Shown: positions 50,480 through 59,512 of the stretch, piece after piece
Numbering within the stretch: position 1 is the stretch's first letter
How the letters are laid out: each line of letters begins with the position of its first letter
NCBI GenBank assembly: GCA_003508835.1
Contig: PUFA01000022.1
Location: 8,928,001-8,992,000, forward strand
DNA from: Eonycteris spelaea
Taxonomy: Eukaryota > Chordata > Mammalia > Chiroptera > Pteropodidae
Reading direction: 5' to 3'
Length of the DNA: 64,000 bases
Notes under the pieces: generated by a model
The model's database searches: none
Told to the model about the DNA's origin: nothing
The model's input: only the letters and a program-made list of their open reading frames with translations
Made by a program: the position numbers and the translations under genes

Positions 50480-50639
50480 ATGTTAGCTATTAACAGCCAA
50501 ACCCTATGAGTCACAGTTTTCTTATTTGTAAATAAAAAAAAAAATTATGCAGGCTACTTAAAGATCCTTCCTCGTGACACTAAAAGGCCTTCCACTCCAT
50601 TGTTTCCTCTTTAGTACCAAGCGGCACAAATCTGATGTG

Positions 50640-51170
50640 ATACTTTACTTAGATCATTATATGGGGTTCAAAACAAGTCACCCCAAGATGTGCCTCTGTG
50701 GTATGCAGATTATTTTGAGCTAAAAGCAACTTAAGCGTTGGGTTCAATAGAAACTTCTACCTCTCCCTTAACAATCTAGAAAAACCTGAATTAGGGGCCT
50801 TGCCTGTCATAAGAGATTATCAGAGATAATCTCTTTTGACCTATCTACAGGGCAGGACAAACTTCTATTTTACTTAGCATCTGCTCTTATCATCCTGCAA
50901 AGATGCTTTGAAGCCCCCAAGGCACCTTACCTCATCCCTAGCTCAGGATGTCTTAAAAGCCTATGTTCCCTTTCTATCTCTGAACCTCTTGGCATGTGGG
51001 GTCTCTGTCTCTCTCATGTATGGGAAGTTCCCATACATGTGTATGTATTAAATTTGGTTTTTTTTTTTCTTGCTAATCTGTCTCATGCCTATTTGATTAT
51101 GACCAGTCAAAAGAACCCTGAGAGTAGAAGAAAGTTTATTCCTCCCCTACAGTTATCAGGGCCGATTATG
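50640..51170 (+). mobile_element. Probable ERV LTR of a second family
   Basis: The 3' part (GTATTAAATTTGG, then AATCTGTCTCATGCCTATTT, then GACCAGTCAAAAGAACCCTG) follows the U3/R/U5 pattern of a class I ERV LTR common in mammals. Exact ends and family name are uncertain. Two inverted repeats lie inside it (50,811-50,835 and 51,015-51,039). Confidence 0.6.
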
Positions 51171-51439
51171 AGAAACCCCTGTCACTCTGCATGTAAGCAG
51201 AGACAAGAGATGCGCGAAGGAGGCCGTGAGTTTAGCACAGGTGGAGACTGATTTCCCAGAGCTCACACTAGAATAGTGAATCAAGTCTACAGCGGTTCTG
51301 AACTACTTATTTTTAACCAGTTTATAGAAGACCAATCAAGAAAATTAGAAAAATGTATCCAAGTAAGGAGGGGGAAAAAAAAAGCCCAAATTTCCAAGAT
51401 AATCACTACTAAGATTTTGGAGTATTTTCTGCCAGTAAG

Positions 51440-51745
51440 TTTACATTGTCGTTTTTTCTTCACTTGACATCATGTTATAAGCATTCCTTCATGGCGTCAC
51501 GTAGTTTTCATAAATGTCGCTTTATGCCAACGGAGATATAGCATTGTTTATTTAACCAGGATCCTACCACTGGACAGACAGACTGCTTCCCCTATCGTAA
51601 GTAATGGGAAAAAGGATTAATTAATATCTTTATGCAGAAAGCTTTTTTGGTGTTTTTGGATTATATTCTTGGACAGATTCTTATTCCTCAAAAGTAATAT
51701 TAATAAATAAAAGATATGACCATGTCATAGCATGTTTTCAAAAAG
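51440..51745 (-). mobile_element. Old L1 fragment, antisense
   Basis: GACATCATGTTATAAGCATT, CATAAATGTCGCTTTATGCC and ATTATATTCTTGGACAGATT resemble antisense L1ME 3' sequence. Identification is by phrase only. Confidence 0.55.
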
Positions 51746-51774
51746 TTGTACAAATCTACACTTACATCGCGAGG

Positions 51775-52135
51775 TGATAAAGTTAATTTAGATATCAGGA
51801 CTCACAGAATGGAGGCCACCCCCGGGGCTCAATCACAACTCTAACCCTAAGTCGGCCAGCATGACGGAATGCACCTGCCAAGGAAACTGAACATTTATCA
51901 AGCACAATCTCAACCCGGCTCTGGCTAGCTTACCTTCCCCTAAAAAACAGTCTGCTGGCCAATCGTGTCCTGTTTCCACATTGCCCCTTTAAGCTCACTC
52001 TTGCCCAAAACCCTCTGGCAGAGTGTGTCACTGCTTGGGAGGCCCGGTGTTCCCCCAGCCCGTGGATTGTTTTCCCTTGAATAAAGAACGTCGAACTCAT
52101 CACTAAATCGTTTTAGTTTTGTCATTTGACATCTC
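51775..52135 (+). mobile_element. Probable ERV LTR of a third family
   Basis: The sequence has an LTR-like layout: a GC-richer 5' part (AATGGAGGCCACC), CACTGCTTGGGAGGCCCGGTG, then a TGAATAAAGAACGTCGAACT polyadenylation region and a T-rich end. No target-site duplication was confirmed, so ends are approximate. Confidence 0.55.
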
Positions 52136-52214
52136 TGTAAATCTTTGACATTCAGTGTGCGATGTAAGACCCGAAACTTATGTTATGCCTTCATCATTAA
52201 AATATGTGTTTATT

Positions 52215-52345
52215 GTTCACTGTCTCCACGTCCCTGCTAGAAAATGAGCGCCATGAGGGGAGGGGTCTTGGTTTACTGACACATATCTCAGGCACCTAAA
52301 ACAGTGCTTGGCATATAAAAGATATTCAAAGATTTGTTTAAAGAA
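52215..52345 (+). mobile_element. L2 3' end
   Basis: GAAAATGAGCGCCATGAGGG, CAGTGCTTGGCATATAAAAG and GTTTAAAGAATGAAC are the standard L2 3' terminus. Confidence 0.8.
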
Positions 52346-52624
52346 TGAACAAAATAGGGGGAAAGTTTGCTTTAAATCATTATTATTGTCAATTCCAACA
52401 CTGAAATGTCAAATTCAACAGCAGGTGGCAACAGAACTGGCCAACGAATACGTTCCTGTGTCTATGCCATTCTCCAGAAATATGTATCATGACACAATGA
52501 AAGCTGAATCATTCATCAGGTATAAAAGTTCCTTAGCTCTTAAACGTAGCCGAAACTGCCTGTTGCCAGTCTAATTTCAGGTTCTCTTGCTTTTGAAGGC
52601 AATATACTCAGCTAGAAAAACCAC

Positions 52625-52995
52625 AATTTTAATCTCCCTCGCAGACAGGTGTGGCCAGATGCCTGGGATGTATGTGTAGGTTGCTGAAAGTCCTAGAAAG
52701 CTCTTCGAAATGAGAACACCTGCTCTCCCTTGTTTTTCCTATTCCTTCTGCTTCCTGCTGGGAATGTGGACATGGTGGGTCCAACGGCCCTGCCTTGTAC
52801 AATGAGTTCAACTGAAGGATGGGAACTCTGCTCAATGGGTGATAAGGAGTGAATCTCTGCTGATGTTGAGACCTCACATCCACTGCGGATTGCCTGCCTC
52901 TACGCATTTTACATAACAAATAAAATCTAGGTAGTTTTAATCCACAGTTACTTCTGGTTTCTTATCAAACACAATTTCTAACTGATACACTATAC
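52625..52995 (+). mobile_element. Ancient interspersed repeat, similar type to 18,480
   Basis: CAGACAGGTGTGGCCAGATG, GCTGGGAATGTGGACATGGT and TTTCTAACTGATACA recall the same class of old repeats. Open frames on the minus strand here are chance. Confidence 0.45.
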
Positions 52996-54564
52996 CAATT
53001 GTCATCTTTCTTAAAGCTTGGAAGTTTTCAATAATTCTATAAATGTTAAAATAATGAGAAATCTTTTACTTTATGAACTTGTATTTTAAAGAGTAAGATC
53101 TGTACTTTATATACAGTATGAGCTAATTGCCATGTTTTAATTGTAATCATAAGAAAGAATATTTGATCCATAGACAGGAAGCAGGGAATCATAATAATTT
53201 CGTTTGGCGTCATCGGACCTCAGTTTCCACGAGTAGACCATGAAATACCTTTGGATGATGTTACGACTCAGGAATAAAGAGGAAATCTGATGGTTTTTGA
53301 GAAATTGGTCTAAATAGGATTATAAAATTTAACTTCTCCTGGTCATGGACTACTGCAACAGTTTGAATGTTTTTTACTGAATAAAAGAAAACAAGGAAAA
53401 GTTTTTTAATTTGCTTTTATATTCGTACCAGTGTAAGTCTTTGTCCTCCAAGAAGCAGACCCCAAGAAGTACAATTAACTGTGAGACTGAAACCGCCTAC
53501 CCCACAACCACCAGGAACATCAGCTTAACTTTACTATTCCAGCACATTCGTGCCCAAGCAAATAACTCAGATGTTCGTTACAGGAACTTGTTTGAAGAGC
53601 ATCAACTCTTTAACAGAAAGTATCAACAGCTTTCCTACCAACACTCTGGATTTCTGGCCTCCTATGCCTCCCCTTGCTGTGTCCATGAACCTCAAGTTAC
53701 CTTATATCACAATTCCTAATTAATCCCTTCATTGACAGATTTGCCTTAAACTAAACTGCAAACGCTGGATAAAATCAGGCCTTGCTCCTTCGCCTTTGGG
53801 ACACCAGCAAAGCTCTCCTGAGGTGGTAATTCTCCCAGTGACCTGAGCAGTAACTCAGTTTTATCTTGTTGATCCTATTTGGGAATTGGCATTTGATACA
53901 AGCTGAAGACTTATTAGGGCAAAGCCTGGAGGGAACCTGGGGAAGGAGGCTGGAGGAGGTGGAGAGAGCATCCTTCCGCAGAACAGGTCTGAGGCTGGAG
54001 GAAGGGAAGGAGGGAAGGGAAGAAGGACGAAGGGGCCTGAGGTGGCAGTGCAGTTCAAAGAGTTTGGAAAGGCCGTTGGGGAGTTCCGGAACCAAATTCA
54101 CTCCTCAGAGTAGTCCCACCTCTCACCTGACGCAGCGTCCCTGGTGAGCTCAGTCGTGCATGGGAGAGCATTCCTTGCAACGTGAGGCCTTGGCTCCCCA
54201 GCGGTCATGGGTGTCAGAGCAAAGCCACTGAGGCTGTGGATCAAACGTACCTTTGTGATGACAGTAGCAGAGGAGAGAGACATGTTCTCCTGGCTCAGGA
54301 TACCCAATGATCCTCTGGAAAAGGCTACCTGAAAAAAGATATAATGAATGAACAATCTCCAAAGGAGTGTAACATTGATGTTTCAATGAATTTCATTATA
54401 GACTATAAAAATCTAGTCAACACAGTTCATATTTTTCTGCATTTTTGAATATTAAAGACAATATCACTTCGGTTATTGAAAACTGACGATATGGTGATGG
54501 ATAGTCTTCGTTACTTGATTTTGTTTGACTACTTATCAACAGACATATTTCCAGTCTCTGACAA
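52996..54564. other. Intergenic, no gene seen
   Basis: AT-rich to about 53,780. A purine-rich G/A stretch lies at 53,930-54,040. A 102-residue open frame at 53,411-53,719 shows no recognisable family. Confidence 0.6.
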
Positions 54565-54679
54565 TGCTATGGACTAAACTGTCCCCCCAAAAGTCATATA
54601 GTGACGCTCTAACCCCCAATGACTATATTTGGAGATGGCGCCTTTAAGAAGGTAATTAAGGTTAAATGAGGTTAAAAAG
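54565..54679 (+). mobile_element. MaLR (MLT1-type) LTR, 5' part
   Basis: The piece begins TGCTATGGACTAAACTGTCC and continues with CTAACCCCCAATGACTATAT and TTTGGAGATGGCGCC, which is the classic 5' portion of MLT1 LTRs. It is interrupted at 54,680 by a younger LTR. Confidence 0.8.
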
Positions 54680-55258
54680 TGTTTAAGGGGGAAAAAAAAC
54701 ACACAGGCCCAAAATGGCATTGCTCAAGCTAAAGGCTCATGATTTAATAGCTGATCTCACTGCAGTTTCAGCCTCAGAAACATAATCTTAACCAACCAGT
54801 CTGGAATTTTTTGATTAAGGACCAGTAATCTGTCACCTAAGGCCTCTTCATCACCTCTGCACCACCTCTGCACCCCACAAGAAGAAGAGGCAACCTGCAT
54901 GATAAAAACCCTCCCCTTTCTCTTGGCCCAAAGAAAAATTATCCGGGCCCCAAAATAAACCTTTCTCTTCTTTCGCTAATAGCTCCCTGGCTTTACACTT
55001 TCTTCCTATGAAAGAAAAGAAAAGAAAAGAAAGAAAAGAGAAGAGAAGAGAAGAGAAGAAGAGAAGAGAAGAGAAGAGAAGAGAAGAGAAGAGAAGAGAA
55101 GAGAAAAGAAAAGAAAAGAAGAAAAAGAAACTTTCCGTTTTTGTGCAACTCCTCAGAGAGCCCTTCCTTTTGCTAGATGGGATGCTCCCCAATTCATGAA
55201 TCCCTTAATAAAGCCAATTGGATAGTCAAATTTACTCAGTGAATTTGGCTTTTTAACA
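54680..55258 (+). mobile_element. Solo endogenous retrovirus LTR with AAAG target-site duplication
   Basis: The element starts TGTTTAAGG and ends TTTTTAACA, with a perfect 4-bp direct repeat AAAG on each side (54,676-54,679 and 55,259-55,262). A 4-bp duplication is typical of gammaretrovirus-like (class I) ERVs. An AATAAA signal lies at about 54,952. An (AAAAG/AAGAG)n tract has expanded inside. The 3' part (CCCTTAATAAAGCCAATTGG) resembles the LTR at 43,765. It interrupts a MaLR LTR that resumes exactly after the duplication. No internal viral genes are present. Confidence 0.85.
55010..55131 (+). repeat. (AAAAG)n/(AAGAG)n microsatellite
   Basis: About 120 bases of pure purine repeat, mainly GAAAA and AGAAG/GAGAA units, lie inside the LTR at 54,680-55,258. 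Confidence 0.95.
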
Positions 55259-55262
55259 AAAG

Positions 55263-55440
55263 GGAGGGCCCTTATCCAGTAGGATTGGTGGCCTTATAAG
55301 AAGAAAAAGAAAGAGGAGAGGGAGTTCCTGTCCCCTCGGGCTTGCATGTGATGTTTTTATACAGCTTCCCTCAGACAGCTGAAGTTGGATGCCAACAGGT
55401 GAAGGAACTAGTGAAACTGCTGGGCCAAAAGTGATGCTAA
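55263..55440 (+). mobile_element. MaLR (MLT1-type) LTR, continuation
   Basis: After the inserted LTR, the MaLR sequence resumes with GGGCCCTTATCCAGTAGGAT and GGCCTTATAAGAAGAAAAAG, in the order expected for MLT1. The 3' end is unclear. Confidence 0.65.
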
Positions 55441-55639
55441 GCGGAAAGTCTCAAAGCAGAAAAACCTCCATTTCTCCTATGCGTATTGGCTCCTTCTCCG
55501 TAACTCATAGTTTCAGGCTGTTCCAATCTTAAGTGGTTTCCCCCCACTGTTCTTTCAAAGGTCTCCTGCCTCCCGCCCTTTAACCACTGCAATCTGGTTT
55601 CCACCACCAGCCTGTCTGCAACCATTCACGTGGAGATAA

Positions 55640-56710
55640 AAGATGTCTTCCAATTGTCAACGCCAAAGGATTCGGTCCCCACTTTGACCTCCTGAGAGCA
55701 TTCATCACTGTCACACCCGCCTAGAAACTCGCTGTTCCCCAACTTACAAGACACCAAGTTTCACTTGCCTACAAAGTGACTCCACCTAGGCATCCCTGGG
55801 GCACACTGCAATGACACGTTCCCATCTGAACTCAGCGTCCTCCTCGGACAAAGACATCTGCACCGGTTCTCGTCTGGCACTGCTACCCGGTGCCAGTCGC
55901 CAAGTCATCCCTCACCCCCTCGGTGTAATCTGCCTGTCAGCCCTGGGGGTTCTGTCTCCTTCACAGGTCTGAACCCCGGCTCTCTCCCACCCTCACTGCC
56001 TCCAGTTCACTTGTTCAGGAGGCAGCGCTGAGAAAGAGGTATGTCGTCAGGGTCACCTGCCTTTTGTCTGGTGGAAAGCGCAGGCATGCCCTGCTCCTCC
56101 TCCAGAAATTCGGAACAGCACGTCCTCTGCCCGCCTGCCTGTTCCTATCCCACCCCGGTCTCCAATCCATCTTCCTTCGAAACAGCAGACAGAACGCTCT
56201 TTTGAAAAAGCGACCCAGACAGTGCAACCTGTCGGCGTAGTCTTTCAAAGGTTGTCCGGAACCTTTGGGATAAAGTCCGAAGTCCTCTGAAAACCCCTTC
56301 TTGAGTTCATGCTTGCCCACTGCTTCTGCCTCCTCTCCTGCCACGCCCTTATGGACACCTTGCACTCAGGCCTTATCAAGGGTGGCACTTACTGTTCCCG
56401 CAACGCCCTCTTCTCCCTGCCTTGCTGTTCCCTTGTGGATACCCTCCCTCATTCCCTCTCTGCTTGGAAGTCACCTTGTCCAAAACGCCTCTCCTGGCTT
56501 CTCCGGGCAAGTAGATTTTCCTCTTCCGTGTTTCCACAGTACTTTGTTCATGTCACGATTCTATATATATTATCAGATATGATAAGTATGTGTGTTTAAA
56601 CACCCTGTAGACTGTGAACAGACTTGGTTCTATTCATGTTCGTATGCTTTCATGTAGAACCCAGTACATAGTATGTACTCCATTAATGTTTACTAAATAC
56701 ATTTTTGAAG
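55640..56710 (+). mobile_element. L2 sequence, 3' portion
   Basis: TGACCTCCTGAGAGCATTCA on the left, TCTTGAGTTCATGCTTGCCC in the middle, and AGACTGTGAACAGACTTGGT with ACTCCATTAATGTTTACTAA on the right are in L2 order. Open frames of up to 116 residues on either strand come from this GC-rich repeat and are not genes. Confidence 0.65.
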
Positions 56711-56979
56711 TGAATGTATTTTAATTTATATTTTTCTGATGGCTTAAAGCATACAGTGTTAAATATATAACAAACATAACACTGCCAACCTACTTTCAGA
56801 ATAGCATGCTCTTTGAATCCCTTTAAATTAGTTTATATTTGAACAGCACTTTTAATTTTTCAAAGTATTTTCCCCTCAATACTTTATTATAAATATTTCC
56901 AAACATATGGAAAAGAAAAACAATTGTACCTAAATACCCATATACCCATCACCTAGATTCTGACTTAACCTTCTGATTT

Positions 56980-57061
56980 TGGAGATACTGAGTGTTTGGT
57001 TTCAGACCACTGCAGTAAAGCGAGTCTTAATCTATTTTGCTGGTGGAGGGTCTTGCTTTCA

Positions 57062-57108
<47 letters not shown>

Positions 57109-57147
57109 CAACATCTGTGAAGCACAATAAAATAAGGTATGCCTGTA
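56980..57147. mobile_element. Tigger1-type DNA transposon remnant with poly(A) expansion
   Basis: The left part reads TTTCAGACCACTGCAGTAAA, the middle TTGCTGGTGGAGGGTCTTGC, and the right TCAATTTGTAAAA...GCAACATCTGTGAAGCACAA with GGTATGCCTGTA. All are Tigger1 end sequences, so most of the internal transposase region is deleted. A run of 40 A's (57,068-57,107) has grown out of the short A-run in the terminal region. Confidence 0.85.
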
Positions 57148-57149
57148 TT

Positions 57150-57355
57150 TGCAAAACACTTTTTATGGACTAAGTTTATGAGCACCTTTTGCTTCACGGA
57201 ATGACTAAGGAATGCTTCTACCTGTTTATAAGATAAGGAAACTGAGACAGAGAGGGATTAATGATTTGCCCAGGAGCTGTCTCCCAGGAATTGTGTTCAC
57301 CCTGCACCAGCTGACTCATCCACACCTTCTGGGTGTTAGGTATACAACCCAGGTC
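57150..57355 (+). mobile_element. MIR-like fragment
   Basis: ATAAGGAAACTGAGACAGAG and TGATTTGCCCAGGAGCTGTC are MIR-like. The left border, next to the Tigger remnant, is uncertain. Confidence 0.6.
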
Positions 57356-57559
57356 TGAAAAATTTTTGAATATCCTTGGTAATGAAAAGCTTCCAATTCC
57401 ACAAGATACGAGAATCAGCAAAATCGCATGGGGAGAAACCAACACAGAAAACATTCTAGCTCCCAAGTCATCCTGGGAGTTATCCAGTCTTGGGTCCCCT
57501 CACACTCACCCCTTTTCCATTCCTGTTTGGTCATCATTTCCTCCCTGACCTATGAGATG

Positions 57560-58185
57560 CTTCTTCCATCCATATTTTTCCAGTACCAGAGGCAGGTCTA
57601 GAAAATCTTTCATCTCAGCTGGTCTACCCTCTCCTTCCTTTTCGTGTGCCAGAGATACATGACCTCCAATTAAAGCGGGACCCCAATCACACCCCTGCTC
57701 ATCTCCTAGAACATCAACAGCTTACCGTTTCCTGCCAAACTGTCTAGTGTAATCCTGCCTTACACAATATAAACTATCCGAGCATCTATCTTCTGACTCC
57801 GTAGCTTTTATCCTATACAACTAAGAGGAATTTTTTCCCCCAAATACACCCAGGCCTTTCTGCTTGTTTCCCTCCTTCGTGTGTAAATTACCATCACTCC
57901 TCTCCCAAATTCCGCATGTCTAAATTCTAGACTTCCACGTCATGGCCCAACTCAAACGCCAACTCTTCTCATAAACCTTCCAGAAACCCCAGGCCTGCTA
58001 TAACCTCTGTCGCCAAGCTTGTGGCACCTTGTGGCAGTGACCCTAATCTGCCCTGTAAAGCGTTAAGGTCTGATTTCTCTTGCCCCCTTCTGCCCCTTTG
58101 CCTGAGTAAAACACCCTTGAGGAAAGGGACGCTGTCGTATCACCACCGCCCTGGCGCACAGTCGGTGCTTTATCGTGCTGACTCG
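57560..58185 (+). mobile_element. L2 3' end abutting the NOCT CpG island
   Basis: CGCCAACTCTTCTCATAAAC, ACCTTCCAGAAACCCCAGGC, GAGGAAAGGGACGCTGTCGT and CGGTGCTTTATCGTGCTGAC follow the L2 3' end. The terminal part has become CpG-rich where it meets the NOCT island. Confidence 0.7.
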
Positions 58186-58291
58186 TTGAACGCGACACAC
58201 CGCGCCGAAGGGGTCGCGGGCGGGCGCCCTACCGCGCCGCGTTCACACCGACACTCACGCGCGCGCGGACGCCGCCTTCCGCTCGGCCACA

Positions 58292-58297
58292 CACGTG
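58292..58297. promoter_or_regulatory. Canonical E-box CACGTG upstream of NOCT
   Basis: A perfect CACGTG lies about 515 bp upstream of the start codon, inside the CpG island. CLOCK/BMAL1 act through such sites, and nocturnin is a known rhythmic gene with E-box control in mouse. Assigning function to this copy is inference. Confidence 0.5.
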
Positions 58298-58625
58298 CGC
58301 CCGGGGCCGCGGCGCTGGCCCCGGCTCCCGGCTCCCCGCCCGCGGACGCTTCCATTCCAGCGGGCGGAAGAGGAGGCCGGTTTCTGTAACCCCGCTCGGC
58401 CGCGGGCTCGTCACCGCGGACCGCGCCCGGCCTCCGCGCCCTGCCCGGCTTCAGCAACCCCTCCTTTCCAAACGGAAGTGCCGGGCTCCCGGAACCCCAG
58501 CGGGGCGGCGTCGGCGCCCCGCGCCGCCGAACCCCCCCGTCCGCGTCCCGCGTGGTAGCGTCCGCTTTGTCAGCGCGCTGCGCTCACCGGCTAGTCCCCG
58601 GGCCGGCCGGTCCGCGGCAGACGGT

Positions 58626-58664
58626 GCCGCCGCCGCCGCCGCAGCCACAGCCGCCGCCGCCGCC
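58626..58664 (+). repeat. Interrupted GCC/CCG trinucleotide repeat in the presumed 5' leader
   Basis: Two runs of five or so GCC units are separated by a GCAGCCACA interruption, about 145 bp upstream of the ATG. The repeat probably lies in the 5' untranslated region or core promoter of NOCT. Such tracts can form stable secondary structure and vary in length. Confidence 0.85.
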
Positions 58665-58808
58665 CGATCGCCGCGCGCGCCCAGCACCTCCCGGAGCCTG
58701 CGAGCGCCCGGCCCCGACAGCCGGCTCGCCTCGCCCGCCTCGGCCGCGGCCGTGCTCCGCTCCCCCGGCGCGCGAGGGGCCGCGGCGGTGCGGGCAGCGG
58801 CGCCCGGC

Positions 58809-58989
58809 ATGTATCAGAGCCCGCGGCGACTCTGCTCCGCCCTGCTGCACCGGGACGCGCCCGGCCTGCGCCGCCCGCCCGGCCCCGGGCCGCGCCGCCA
58901 GTCGTCCCCGCCGGCGGCCAGACCCCGGCCCGTGTCTCCCGGGCTCCTGGCGGCCGTCTCGGGCGCGGCGAGGTCGTGCTCCCGCACAG
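58809..58989 (+). CDS. NOCT: Nocturnin, first coding exon (partial gene)
   Basis: The exon reads MYQSPRRLCSALLHRDAPGL and ends in ...ARSCSRT. This matches the N-terminus of mammalian nocturnin as I know it (human begins MFHSPRRLCSALLQRDAPGL and has GAARSCSRT before the exon 1 junction). It holds 60 full codons plus the first base of codon 61, then a consensus donor CACAG|GTGAGT, so the intron is in phase 1. The ATG is the first on this strand for several hundred bases and has a purine at -3. The peptide is rich in Arg, Pro and Ala with almost no acidic residues, as expected of the mitochondrial targeting segment known in this protein. Nocturnin is an exonuclease/endonuclease/phosphatase-fold enzyme that removes the 2'-phosphate of NADP(H). 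It was earlier described as a deadenylase, and it is under circadian control. The catalytic domain is encoded by later exons outside the window. Compared with human as remembered, the exon is about three codons shorter in the Ala/Ser stretch before GAARSC. Confidence 0.93.
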
Positions 58990-59337
58990 GTGAGTGCGCG
59001 GCGCTTCGGCGCCCAGGGCGCGCGGGCACCTGGGGCCGGCGCCGAATGAATGGGGCCGGGCCGGGCAGCGGCTCTCCGCTCGCGCTGCCTCTTCCCCTGC
59101 CCCGGCTTGGTGAGAAGGGGGCGCCGTGGGTTCTCGCTTGGTCCCTGGGTGCCGCACCGTCCATATTTCTCGCTCTGGACCTGCGTTAAATGTCCCCTTT
59201 CCGAGGCTGCAAATGATTTGTGTGTTTGTGTGCGCGTGTGTTGTTGTTACTTCTTATTGCTTTAATGGAAATTTTTATGAAAAAAAAAACTGCGAGTTAC
59301 ACTTATTTGAACAAGGGGCTTGCATAGCCTGGATGCC

Positions 59338-59512
59338 TTTTTTTTTTTTTTTTTTTTTTTGACTTGCGAATGCTTTTATTGGGATACAAGGGATGGTTTG
59401 GGACATGTCCTGTGGGTGGTTATGCCCCACCAGGACTCGTGTCCATTCTAATCTTCCTGCGGCTTTTTCTTTTTCTTGGAGCTGCCGCTCTTGCTCTTTT
59501 TTGAAAGTCATG
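59338..59512 (-). pseudogene. 3' end of a processed retrocopy, parent gene not identified
   Basis: On the minus strand there is a short coding-like stretch ending in SKKKKKPQED and a TAG stop, then about 85 bases of 3' UTR, an AATAAA polyadenylation signal, and a 23-base A tail (seen as T at 59,338-59,360). This is the signature of L1-mediated retroposition with strong 5' truncation. The piece lies antisense inside NOCT intron 1. I could not identify the parent mRNA or a clear target-site duplication. In another frame the same bases give an unrelated 78-residue open frame starting at 59,511, which I regard as chance. Confidence 0.65.

Larger units (their letters stand above)
58190..59060 (+). 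promoter_or_regulatory. NOCT: CpG island and promoter region of NOCT
   Basis: This stretch is extremely GC-rich and CpG-dense compared with the flanking L2-derived and AT-rich DNA, and it encloses the first coding exon. It contains several GGGCGG-type GC boxes (near 58,222, 58,360 and 58,502), no obvious TATA box, and a CACGTG E-box. No ATG occurs on the + strand between the start of the island and 58,809, so the 5' leader lacks upstream start codons. The exact transcription start cannot be read from sequence alone. The island borders are my visual estimate. Confidence 0.85.

Noticed and set aside
54680..55258. Intact retroviral genes near the LTRs
   Set aside because: I saw no gag, pol or env-like frames near any of the LTRs. 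The two with target-site duplications are solo LTRs.
58752..58808. In-frame upstream GTG as an alternative nocturnin start
   Set aside because: It is not an ATG, and the known family N-terminus begins at the ATG at 58,809.
58451..59164. Large open frames on the minus strand across the NOCT CpG island
   Set aside because: They are Ala/Arg/Gly-rich shadows of GC-rich DNA with no family resemblance.
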